A DNA stretch of 8,077 nt from Candidatus Magasanikbacteria bacterium RIFCSPLOWO2_02_FULL_44_11. Lineage in GTDB: Bacteria > Patescibacteriota > Patescibacteriia > Magasanikbacterales > GWA2-37-8. Positions 1-5,176 of this stretch are shown here, one piece after another. The notes below the pieces were generated by a model. The model did not search any database, was not told the DNA's origin, and was given only the letters and a program-made list of their open reading frames with translations. Made by a program: the position numbers and the translations under genes. The stretch's first letter is position 1; each line of letters opens with the position of its first letter. The stretch is from positions 1-8,077 of the forward strand of contig MFQK01000008.1 in the NCBI GenBank assembly GCA_001783035.1, written 5' to 3'.

Positions 1-866
1 TGTACGCCATCAATTATTTTGCCAATCGCTTTTAGCTTGCCAATATAAAAAGGATTTTTTAATATTTTTTCAATGCTTTTTTCGTTGAGTTTTTGGCACG
101 CCATGGTTTCTTGCTCTTTACCGGCCAATATTTCTGCCTTTGTTCTTTTCTTATGTATCGGCGTGCTCGTTAAACCCTGTTCGTTCGCCCACTTGGCTAA
201 TTGCCTCAATCCCCAGCCTCCGGTAGCGTATAGCTCAAATATTTGCTTTACAATGGGTGCTCGCTGTTCATCCAGTGGTTTGTTATCAGACCCAAAATTC
301 AGATAACCTATTGGGGCTTTGTAGGCGCACTTACCCTCAGCTCGAAGTTTACTATATGCTCCTCGTATTTTTTCACTAATTACTCTTGAATAATGAGCCG
401 CGAACATACCGTCAATGTCCATATGTAATTCACCTGAACTTGTCTGTTCGTACTTGGTTTGTACAAAACGGATGTCTACACCATTCTTGATTAAATTTTT
501 TATTATAATTCCGTCTTGGTCATTTCTACTTACTCTATCCCAACACAAACAAATTACGCCTTTAAATTGTTTGCTCATTAGTAGGTCGATAAGCTGTTTA
601 AATTTTGGGCGTTCAATGCGGTATACAAAAGAACCGTCTTTGTTTACTTCAACGTCAGCCGTTTTATAGGCAGTATGTTTTTCTTTGATAACACCAGTAT
701 CGCAAAAACTTTCGACAGAATAATCCGCCACGATCAGAGTATTATTTTTTGCGTATCGCAAACACTCGCCGATTTGGTAATCAATAGAGTTTTTTTGATT
801 ATCGGCGTCGTCTGTACTCTTGCGAGCGTAAATTAAATACTCATTTTGATGTGGTTTGGTTGTCAT
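1..866 (-). CDS. Large serine recombinase (site-specific integrase), 3' end cut by window edge
   Basis: Site-specific DNA recombinase of the large serine family, which cuts and rejoins att sites through a phosphoserine link. 288 codons are visible and stay open from the ATG at 866 to the left edge. Residues 10-20 read YLIYARKSTDD, with R15 and the nucleophile S17. DRVSRND (110-116) carries the conserved arginines of the resolvase domain. A long helix follows (about 158-180, YSRVISEKIRGAYSKLRAEG), then APIGY and a recombinase domain (about 200-275, ending NPFYIGKL). The zinc-ribbon and coiled-coil end expected in this family would lie outside the window. The start overlaps the 69-aa gene upstream by 26 bp, and no Shine-Dalgarno is seen. 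It is last in the rep/69-aa/recombinase set. Probable role: integration and excision of the element. The family call is very firm; the target site is unknown. Confidence 0.95.
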   Translation of the reverse strand, partial: MTTKPHQNEYLIYARKSTDDADNQKNSIDYQIGECLRYAKNNTLIVADYSVESFCDTGVIKEKHTAYKTADVEVNKDGSFVYRIERPKFKQLIDLLMSKQFKGVICLCWDRVSRNDQDGIIIKNLIKNGVDIRFVQTKYEQTSSGELHMDIDGMFAAHYSRVISEKIRGAYSKLRAEGKCAYKAPIGYLNFGSDNKPLDEQRAPIVKQIFELYATGGWGLRQLAKWANEQGLTSTPIHKKRTKAEILAGKEQETMACQKLNEKSIEKILKNPFYIGKLKAIGKIIDGV

Positions 867-1050
867 AGTCGTTTGGATTATAACACGTCTTTCTTAAATT
901 GCCAGATCGCCGTACCTTTTTGCCATTTTTAATCATGTAGCCCTCGGCTAATAATCGGCGTCGTACTTTCAACATAACACGATAAAGCCCGACAAAATTA
1001 TGTACTGCCTCTTCAGAAAAGATAAAATTGTCGGCTTTGGTTTCCGGCAT
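841..1050 (-). CDS. Small basic protein of unknown function between rep and integrase
   Basis: A 69-aa open frame that I do not recognise. It has an N-terminal acidic/aromatic stretch (FSEEAVHNFVGLYRVML, about 11-27), then a Lys/Arg-rich centre (KVRRRLLAEGYMIKNGKKVRR, about 28-48), and a polar tail. No cysteines pair up, and there is no membrane segment or signal peptide. The strongly basic middle would suit DNA binding. Its ATG lies one base after the rep stop codon (TAGTATG), and its end overlaps the recombinase start by 26 bp, so translational coupling is likely and supports it as a real gene. Small basic proteins beside serine integrases are sometimes recombination directionality factors. 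That role is a guess from position, not from sequence. Confidence 0.7.
   Translation of the reverse strand: MPETKADNFIFSEEAVHNFVGLYRVMLKVRRRLLAEGYMIKNGKKVRRSGNLRKTCYNPNDYDNQTTSK
877..904 (-). promoter_or_regulatory. Possible internal promoter for the serine recombinase
   Basis: On the minus strand a perfect extended -10 (TG, one base, TATAAT; TATAAT at 882-877) lies inside the 69-aa gene. A weak -35 (TGGCAA, 904-899, 3 of 6 matches) sits 16 bp upstream. Initiation about 7 bases past the -10 would fall near 870, four bases before the ATG at 866, giving an almost leaderless recombinase mRNA. This would let the integrase be made separately from Rep. The weak -35 keeps the confidence low. Confidence 0.35.
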
Positions 1051-1051
1051 A

Positions 1052-1864
1052 CTATGTCGTCGTTGCGTTCACTGTTACATCAAAAACGGAGTAAGTAAAA
1101 TCACCAGCATAAGCGTTGTTATATTTTTGCTCAAACACTTTTTGTTTCTCATTAAGGCCGTTCATTACCTCATCAATTTTTTGTTCGTCCATTACCACCT
1201 TGGGTTGTAATAACTCACGACTGGCAAAATATTTCTTTTTGCCTTTCATTCGTTCATCGCCATTTTGTTTGGTAAAATACTTGCTCAAATATCCGCCGAT
1301 GTTTCGCACGTCGTTAATTACCACGACCTTTAATTGTTTTTCTCGCCATAATCGTCGTATCGTACTAAACAGATAATCTCGTTTAGGCAAGTTGAAGTAC
1401 AAAACGTGAAAATGGACAGCCCCACGTTCTTGAAATTCAGGGACAGCCACATATTTCAAATAACTTTCTTTTTTCTTGGTTATTTCGTAATTTAACCGCT
1501 TGGTAAAAATCGTAAATATTTTGTTGGCTCTAGTAATGTCGGTAATATTTTCTTGGAACGTGTAGGTGATGAAAACCGGCTTGTACGCATAATTGGTGAT
1601 TGAGTCATGCCACTGCCCAGCATTGGCATTTAGTAAGCGACGGAGGTGTGCCTTTGATTGGTAAGCCGAACGTTTTCTCATTTCCGAGCGTTTACTTTTT
1701 TCTTGTTCGGTGGCTTCGTCAAGGACAGCGAGTTGAGGCCTATAAGGGAGGGCGATCGACTTCGTGGTGGGGTGCAGAGGGAAGCCATAAGATATGGCTC
1801 TACTGAATTGGTAGAGTTCGCGAATGTTACCCGATATAACTATTTTTCTATTCGTAATATTCAT
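1052..1864 (-). CDS. HUH-type rolling-circle replication initiator (Rep)
   Basis: Endonuclease that nicks one strand at a double-strand origin through a tyrosine-phosphate link to start rolling-circle replication. Counting from the ATG at 1864 (270 aa), the three classic motifs appear in order: motif 1 FITYTF (98-103); motif 2 GAVHFHVLYF, with the metal-binding H151 and H153; and motif 3 GGYLSKYFTK, with Y192 and Y196 spaced Tyr-x3-Tyr. Two tyrosines in YxxKY resemble the phiX174 gpA type and the ORF2/G2P-like Reps of filamentous phages and small plasmids. The first 90 residues are a basic leader, and no helicase domain is present. A TTG start at 1879 would add five residues. I prefer the ATG, although neither start has a clear Shine-Dalgarno. 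First gene of a tightly packed leftward set with the 69-aa gene and the serine recombinase. Confidence 0.93.
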   Translation of the reverse strand: MNITNRKIVISGNIRELYQFSRAISYGFPLHPTTKSIALPYRPQLAVLDEATEQEKSKRSEMRKRSAYQSKAHLRRLLNANAGQWHDSITNYAYKPVFITYTFQENITDITRANKIFTIFTKRLNYEITKKKESYLKYVAVPEFQERGAVHFHVLYFNLPKRDYLFSTIRRLWREKQLKVVVINDVRNIGGYLSKYFTKQNGDERMKGKKKYFASRELLQPKVVMDEQKIDEVMNGLNEKQKVFEQKYNNAYAGDFTYSVFDVTVNATTT

Positions 1865-1933
1865 AAATAAATCTTGCAAAAATTCTCATTAAGTTCACCT
1901 ATTATCAAGAATAACAACGAGTGAACGACGACC

Positions 1934-1987
1934 GGCCAGCGAGCGAGTGCTTGCGAAGGACAAGGTCGCAATCACTCACTCGTGGCC
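1934..1987. repeat. Long stem-loop (22 bp with one bulge) upstream of rep
   Basis: The arm 1940-1956 (CGAGCGAGTGCTTGCGA) matches the reverse complement of 1966-1982 at 15 of 17 positions around a 9-base loop. If G1939 is bulged out, GGCCA (1934-1938) pairs with TGGCC (1983-1987), extending the stem to 22 bp. It is GC-rich in an AT-rich surround and starts about 70 bp upstream of the rep start. It is the best single candidate for a Rep nicking hairpin or a single-strand origin. A strong transcription-blocking structure is the alternative. Confidence 0.6.
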
Positions 1988-2057
1988 AAACGCTTACCAA
2001 TTACTTCGCTCACTTCATCGCTTCGTTCTTTGTTTTCCCACCCTGTTCGGAAGCTAG

Positions 2058-2092
2058 CTTTTTTCGTCGGTCTGGCGACCGCCCGAAAAAAG
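2058..2092. repeat. Symmetric hairpin with A/T-tract arms (bidirectional terminator or origin hairpin)
   Basis: CTTTTTTCG (2058-2066) pairs with CGAAAAAAG (2084-2092), and inside it CGGTC (2068-2072) pairs with GACCG (2077-2081) around TGGC. A GC stem flanked by T and A tracts fits a two-way intrinsic terminator. In the rep upstream region it may equally be a structural part of the origin. Confidence 0.5.
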
Positions 2093-2169
2093 GTAATGCT
2101 TGTCCGAAAGCAAGAAAGATAAAAACAATATTTTCAAAGCGTATCTATTGTGCCAAAAGCGAGTTGACG

Positions 2170-2187
2170 AAGCTGGACGTCCAGCTT
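2170..2187. repeat. 18-bp perfect palindrome
   Basis: AAGCTGGACGTCCAGCTT reads the same on both strands with no spacer. It may be a dimeric protein binding site, a recombination site core, or an origin element. It lies about 305 bp upstream of rep in gene-free DNA, and no copy is seen elsewhere in the window. Confidence 0.6.
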
Positions 2188-2242
2188 GTATCCAGTTTAG
2201 TAAAATGACTTTCCCCAAAGTTACCGGTAAGATTAGGGGTAA

Positions 2243-2491
2243 AACTTTTTTTGCTTTTAAGTTAGCCGTTTATTGCCACCATTTTAGGTGTAAAGTCAGC
2301 ATACTTTTTGTCTGTTCTTAAAAGTTCTTGTAAAAGTTTGCAGAACATTTTTTGTTTGGCTTATCTCGGGCAAAAATAAGCAAACTTTTTCAGAATTTTA
2401 TATATTGGTAAATTAACAAAAACGAATGCACAAAAGTTCTGGGGAAGATTTATGTGCACACTTTTTTAGTGCTACTCTTAGCCGAAAAGTT
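2243..2491. repeat. Cluster of AAAAGTT / AACTTTT motifs (iteron-like)
   Basis: The 7-mer AAAAGTT occurs at 2320-2326, 2332-2338, 2432-2438 and 2485-2491, and its complement AACTTTT at 2243-2249 and 2383-2389. Near-copies such as TACTTTT and ACACTTTT lie between and after. Two sets form larger inverted pairs: AAAAGTTTGC (2332-2341) with GCAAACTTTT (2380-2389), and TGCACAAAA (2427-2435) with TTTTGTGCA (2490-2498). Six exact copies in 250 bp exceed chance even at this base composition. Spacing is irregular, so this is a looser array than classical plasmid iterons. Confidence 0.45.
2332..2389. repeat. Nested inverted repeats
   Basis: The outer arms AAAAGTTTGC (2332-2341) and GCAAACTTTT (2380-2389) are a perfect 10-bp pair. 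Inside, GCTTAT (2359-2364) pairs with ATAAGC (2376-2381) around CTCGGGCAAAA, sharing two bases with the outer arm, so the two pairings are partly exclusive. Such a switchable cruciform is compatible with an origin element. Confidence 0.5.
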
Positions 2492-2498
2492 TTGTGCA
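2427..2498. repeat. TGCACAAAA inverted pair around a TGTGCACA palindrome
   Basis: TGCACAAAA (2427-2435) is repeated inverted as TTTTGTGCA (2490-2498), and the 8-bp palindrome TGTGCACA lies between them (2453-2460). Three copies of the TGCACA core within 72 bp suggest a multi-site protein binding element. This is the part of the repeat region furthest from rep. Confidence 0.45.
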
Positions 2499-2530
2499 AT
2501 TATGGTGTTTTTGCCTGTTTTCGAAATAAC

Positions 2531-2554
2531 AAAAAAAGCCCGACGGTTGGGGCT
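2531..2554 (-). terminator. Intrinsic terminator (second of a tandem pair) for the leftward membrane-protein gene
   Basis: Read on the minus strand, AGCCC (2554-2550 complement) pairs with GGGCT (2541-2537 complement) around an 8-base loop, followed at once by a run of seven T (2537-2531). It lies downstream of the 147-aa gene and also keeps that transcript out of the rep upstream region. Confidence 0.7.
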
Positions 2555-2574
2555 AGTATTGAACACTTTTATAT

Positions 2575-2606
2575 AAAATAAAAAACCGAGCTTTATCAGC
2601 TTGGTT
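2575..2606 (-). terminator. Intrinsic terminator (first of a tandem pair) for the leftward membrane-protein gene
   Basis: AACCGAGC (2584-2591) pairs with GCTTGGTT (2599-2606), 8 bp with one G-U in the RNA, around a 7-base loop. On the minus strand the stem is followed by a T-rich stretch (TTTTTATTTTA). It ends about 80 bp past the stop codon of the 147-aa gene. Confidence 0.65.
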
Positions 2607-2685
2607 ATTTATCCTATGTACTTCTATATAGGAGCACAATTGGGTGCCGGATTAACGTGACGGCCGCACGTAGAAGCGAGTAGCA

Positions 2686-3129
2686 TTACAGGAATGCAAT
2701 TGCCCCAGGAAGCTTGTCGACGATCTTGGCGACTTCTGGCTTGTCGAGTCTGCGTTGGCACTTCAGGCAGAACACGAATACCTCTCTGCCATCTGACGGC
2801 GCAGCCAAGTATCCATCGCATCCGTCTTTGTTGCACTGGAAGCGAACCATCGGGCTTCCATCCAACGGATGACACAGGGTCAGGATCTTCGTGGGGAACG
2901 GCACCAATGCCTGTTGTCCCCTCACGACCTTCTGATTTGCCATGTCGTGAATCATGGCGTAGAACATCCAGTAGACGAGCACGCTGACAACCAGGCTTCC
3001 CAGGATCAGCACCGCAAAGCCGAGCGGCGTGCTGAGGTCTTCGACCACCCTCTCCTGGCCGAGGATCAGGCAGTGGAAAACCATGACGGCGATAAAAGCC
3101 ACGAGAATCCCAACGACATGCTTCCGCAT
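2686..3129 (-). CDS. Two-helix membrane protein with C-terminal zinc-ribbon, function unknown
   Basis: A 147-aa protein I cannot name. Two hydrophobic helices (about 7-24 and 36-61) put it in the cell membrane with a short polar loop (25-35). The remaining 85 residues form a soluble tail with C86, then C99-x4-C104 and C121-x2-C124, the spacing of a small metal-binding ribbon (FQCNKDGC, FCLKCQRR). The tail faces the cytoplasm if the positive-inside rule holds for the N-terminal MRKH. The start is firm: a strong Shine-Dalgarno, AAGGAGGTG, sits six bases before the ATG. Codon use and GC (about 55-58 percent) differ clearly from the AT-rich regulators beside it, suggesting separate origin. It has its own promoter (3166-3194) and tandem terminators, so it is a monocistronic unit divergent from the TrmB-like gene. 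Confidence 0.85.
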   Translation of the reverse strand: MRKHVVGILVAFIAVMVFHCLILGQERVVEDLSTPLGFAVLILGSLVVSVLVYWMFYAMIHDMANQKVVRGQQALVPFPTKILTLCHPLDGSPMVRFQCNKDGCDGYLAAPSDGREVFVFCLKCQRRLDKPEVAKIVDKLPGAIAFL

Positions 3130-3144
3130 TTTACACCTCCTTGT

Positions 3145-3160
3145 GTTCCGTAATTGGAAC
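3145..3160 (-). other. 5' hairpin of the membrane-protein mRNA
   Basis: GTTCC and GGAAC pair around a 6-base loop. From the promoter position (-10 at 3171-3166) transcription should begin near 3160, so this hairpin would be the very first element of the mRNA, ending 4 bases before the AAGGAGGTG ribosome site. A 5'-terminal stem of this type usually protects an mRNA from decay. Confidence 0.4.
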
Positions 3161-3165
3161 TTATA

Positions 3166-3194
3166 AGATTATCATGCTTTCAGCATTTAGTCAA
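3166..3194 (-). promoter_or_regulatory. Promoter of the 147-aa membrane-protein gene
   Basis: Minus strand: -35 TTGACT (3194-3189), 17-bp spacer, and extended -10 (TG, A, TAATCT at 3171-3166). The spacer contains a small inverted repeat, ATGCT/AGCAT (3174-3186), that could be an operator. Confidence 0.6.
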
Positions 3195-3220
3195 TGATAT
3201 ACGACTATATTTATTAACAA

Positions 3221-3250
3221 GTTAGCCAAATTTATAGTTATTTGGCTAAC
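3221..3250. promoter_or_regulatory. Perfect inverted repeat, likely operator of the TrmB-like regulator
   Basis: GTTAGCCAAA (3221-3230) and TTTGGCTAAC (3241-3250) are exact complements spaced by 10 bases, so half-site centres lie 20 bp (two helical turns) apart on one DNA face, as expected for a dimeric winged-helix protein. It abuts the -35 of the rightward TrmB-like gene and lies 26 bp upstream of the leftward -35, so one bound dimer could affect both. A related TGGCTA-AAAT-TAGCCA palindrome occurs at 6482-6499. Which protein binds is inferred. Confidence 0.65.
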
Positions 3251-3252
3251 TA

Positions 3253-3281
3253 TTGACATATTTTAATCATTGTGATATACT
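3253..3281 (+). promoter_or_regulatory. Promoter of the first TrmB-like regulator
   Basis: TTGACA (3253-3258), 17 bp, TATACT (3276-3281): a near-perfect housekeeping promoter. Initiation near 3288 leaves a 24-base leader without Shine-Dalgarno before the ATG at 3312. Confidence 0.8.
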
Positions 3282-3311
3282 AATTTTGACGTCTATAACT
3301 GTCGACTAACT

Positions 3312-4076
3312 ATGAATACTAAAGAATTACTACAACAAATAGGCCTTTCTGATAAAGAGGCACAAATATTTATAACTACTCATGAACTGGGCTTAGGAAC
3401 TGCTTACGAGATCGCTAAACGTTCTAAAATCAAAAGAACGACTACTTATGCCGTTCTTGACCAGCTCGAACAAAAGAAATTCGTAAGCAGTGTTGTTAAA
3501 AAGGATAAAAAGATATATATACCATTACAACCACAGGCGTTAATTGATCGTGCTACCGAAAAAATATCTGAAGCCAAGCAACAAGAAACCTACCTACACC
3601 AACTCGTTCCTTTACTTGAGGCGTTAGCTAATCGCTCACCACATAAGCCAAATATTATTTATTATCAAGATCGGGACGGAGTGCGAGATTTACATAACGA
3701 GATGTTACGAAATATTACTGATAAAAACATGTATTATCTCACCGCCGTAGAAAATATTGAGCAAGTTGTTGGAAAAACATTTTTTACAAACTGGATTCAA
3801 CGTAGGATTAATCAGGGTATTAAATCAACTGGCATACGCAATAAAACAAAGGAAGTCGCTAACACAGCGTATACTAACAAGTCGGATTATCTGCGTGATT
3901 ATCGCTTTGCCCCTTCTTGGGTTAATTTGCCACTTGGTTTATATATCTGTGGCAATAAAGTAGCAATTATGTCATCACAAAAAGAATCATTTGGTATTTT
4001 AATTGAAAGTCAGGAATTTGCCGTTTTGATGAAAAGTTTATTTGATGCTCTTTGGAAATTATGCGACCCAGTTTGA
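3312..4076 (+). CDS. TrmB-family transcriptional regulator 1
   Basis: A 254-aa DNA-binding regulator. The N-terminal winged helix-turn-helix (about 6-72) has the TrmB pattern GLSDKEAQIF ... AYEIAKRS-IKRTTTYAVLDQLEQKKFV, with recognition helix about 40-53, followed by the wing. A coiled-coil linker (about 74-104) leads to a C-terminal domain (112-254) that aligns by eye with that of the second regulator: PNIIYYQDRDGVRDLHNEML here, PIVKMFEGLEAFGAIQEDVL there. In archaea TrmB senses sugars; in this branch the ligand is unknown and no sugar-transport gene is nearby. It has its own strong promoter with a perfect palindrome just upstream, which suggests autoregulation and possibly control of the divergent membrane-protein gene. 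No Shine-Dalgarno. It converges with the 303-aa gene 78 bp away. Confidence 0.9.
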   Translation: MNTKELLQQIGLSDKEAQIFITTHELGLGTAYEIAKRSKIKRTTTYAVLDQLEQKKFVSSVVKKDKKIYIPLQPQALIDRATEKISEAKQQETYLHQLVPLLEALANRSPHKPNIIYYQDRDGVRDLHNEMLRNITDKNMYYLTAVENIEQVVGKTFFTNWIQRRINQGIKSTGIRNKTKEVANTAYTNKSDYLRDYRFAPSWVNLPLGLYICGNKVAIMSSQKESFGILIESQEFAVLMKSLFDALWKLCDPV

Positions 4077-4154
4077 TTTATTTGATCAAAGCTCAATTTC
4101 ACCTGATTATACAGCCAACTCAGTTCGGAAAAGACGAACTCCGCAGCACCAAGC

Positions 4155-5066
4155 CTACTCTTCTCCATTTTTAGTTTCTGTTAATAAAATTCTACGACTA
4201 CCCGCGAAATAACCAACTAACTCTTGTTTAATCCGAGATGGGTCGATTTTCAATCGGTCACGGTATTTGGTGTTAATAGAGTCAACGTGTAAATAGCCTT
4301 GTTGCTTCATCCGCCGCGCTGATGGCAAGCCGACACCAAACTGGCTAGCTAATACCTCAACATCCAAAAGCTTCTCGTCAGCAGTCAATTCAACAAATTT
4401 ACCTTTCAAAACCCGATCACCCCCTTCTTTAAAGTAAGATGGATTAAACCAGCCTGATTTTTTCGCACGATAAGCAGTAACTCGTGATATCTCATAACCA
4501 CAGCTATTCAAATAGGCATGGAGGCGATCCAGTGACATGACACGCATCAATTCTGTCAAAATCACTCTTCCCGATATTTCATCAAAGGTTGGCTTTTCAC
4601 TTGGTAAGTCCGATTCAGATAACTCTTTCGTGATTTCCACATCGGGTTGTTTAGCTTTCAATTGTTTTTCAAACATTTTAGCATAATGAGGGTGTATAAC
4701 TGCCAGCAATTCGCGAATCATTAAAACAACAGATCGTGGCGATAATGATAGCTCGCTGCTTATTTCTTCAACGGAACCATTGTCCATTATTGCCAAAAAT
4801 ATTTTGTTATGATCCTCGCTAAGCTGTTTCACCTTCTCAATCGTCATTTGCATTGATTCAGCGGCCATGAGTAGGGCCTCTGGATTGCGTTTATCAAAAC
4901 CAAGTTTATTAAAACGATCCTCATACGATTCGTCTTCGAAATATCTACCTAAATTACTTACAACATGCTCTTTTCTTGTAGTATAAACTTTAGTGGTTTT
5001 ATCATCTTTGACCTGGCTTTCCACAAGCGCGGCGAGCTCCTGGTCACGTGAACCTTTTTCAGACAT
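4155..5066 (-). CDS. Putative multi-helix-turn-helix DNA-binding protein, unknown family
   Basis: A 303-aa protein I cannot place in a named family. Three segments look like helix-turn-helix units: about 97-121 (GSVEEISSELSLSPRSVVLM), which resembles sigma region 4 or LuxR-type folds; about 188-206 (YEISRVTAYRAKKSGWF); and about 235-259 (DVEVLASQFGVGLPSARRMK). Residues 1-60 are charged, and about 135-160 form an acidic, probably disordered linker. No cysteine motif or membrane helix. It may be a transcription regulator or a divergent sigma-like factor. The start at the ATG 5066 fits the promoter at 5095-5124 and gives a short leader without Shine-Dalgarno. It diverges from TrmB-like regulator 2, converges with regulator 1, and shares their AT-rich composition, so the three probably form one regulatory locus. 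Confidence 0.8.
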   Translation of the reverse strand: MSEKGSRDQELAALVESQVKDDKTTKVYTTRKEHVVSNLGRYFEDESYEDRFNKLGFDKRNPEALLMAAESMQMTIEKVKQLSEDHNKIFLAIMDNGSVEEISSELSLSPRSVVLMIRELLAVIHPHYAKMFEKQLKAKQPDVEITKELSESDLPSEKPTFDEISGRVILTELMRVMSLDRLHAYLNSCGYEISRVTAYRAKKSGWFNPSYFKEGGDRVLKGKFVELTADEKLLDVEVLASQFGVGLPSARRMKQQGYLHVDSINTKYRDRLKIDPSRIKQELVGYFAGSRRILLTETKNGEE

Positions 5067-5094
5067 ATGAGATAAAATAAATGAATACTTTATA

Positions 5095-5124
5095 AGTATA
5101 CTGCTATTTTGTGTTCCTGTGCAA
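5095..5124 (-). promoter_or_regulatory. Promoter of the 303-aa gene with overlapping palindrome
   Basis: Minus strand: -35 TTGCAC (5124-5119), 18 bp, -10 TATACT (5100-5095). The palindrome ATACTT-TAT-AAGTAT (5085-5099) covers the -10 and the start point, a typical repressor position. The -35 is only three bases from that of the rightward promoter, so the two polymerases would compete. Confidence 0.65.
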
Positions 5125-5127
5125 CTT

Positions 5128-5156
5128 TTGCCTAAAAAATATGCCTGTGTTAAACT
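5128..5156 (+). promoter_or_regulatory. Promoter of the second TrmB-like regulator
   Basis: -35 TTGCCT (5128-5133), 17 bp, extended -10 (TG, T, TAAACT at 5151-5156). The start point falls near 5163, leaving about 14 bases before the ATG at 5177. This near-leaderless arrangement supports the ATG over the GTG at 5159. Confidence 0.55.
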
Positions 5157-5176
5157 GAGTGTATAAAATTATCATT

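Larger units (their letters stand above)
1880..2530. other. Gene-free, repeat-rich region upstream of rep: candidate replication origin region
   Basis: About 650 bp with no open frame that looks like protein, lying directly upstream of the HUH Rep gene. It contains a long stem-loop (1934-1987), a hairpin with A/T arms (2058-2092), an 18-bp perfect palindrome (2170-2187), a nested inverted repeat (2332-2389), a TGCACAAAA inverted pair (2427-2498), and a cluster of AAAAGTT/AACTTTT motifs. Rolling-circle plasmids and phages usually carry their double-strand origin, and often a single-strand origin, beside rep as such hairpins. The rep promoter should also lie here, but I see no convincing -35/-10 pair. 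Origin function is inferred from position and structure. Confidence 0.5.

Noticed and set aside
73..669. Plus-strand frames of 77 and 84 aa
   Set aside because: They are antisense to the serine recombinase, whose motifs are unmistakable.
1600..1870. Plus-strand frames of 68 and 70 aa
   Set aside because: They are antisense to the Rep N-terminus and have no ribosome site or coherent protein character.
1921..2321. Plus-strand frames of 95 and 73 aa in the rep upstream region
   Set aside because: They run through several perfect hairpins and change composition along their length. No start signal is seen, so the region is better read as origin or regulatory DNA.
2694..3153. Plus-strand open frames of 97 and 94 aa
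   Set aside because: They lie opposite the 147-aa membrane protein, which has a strong ribosome site, a promoter and terminators. The plus frames have none and look like random Arg/Ser/His-rich translation.
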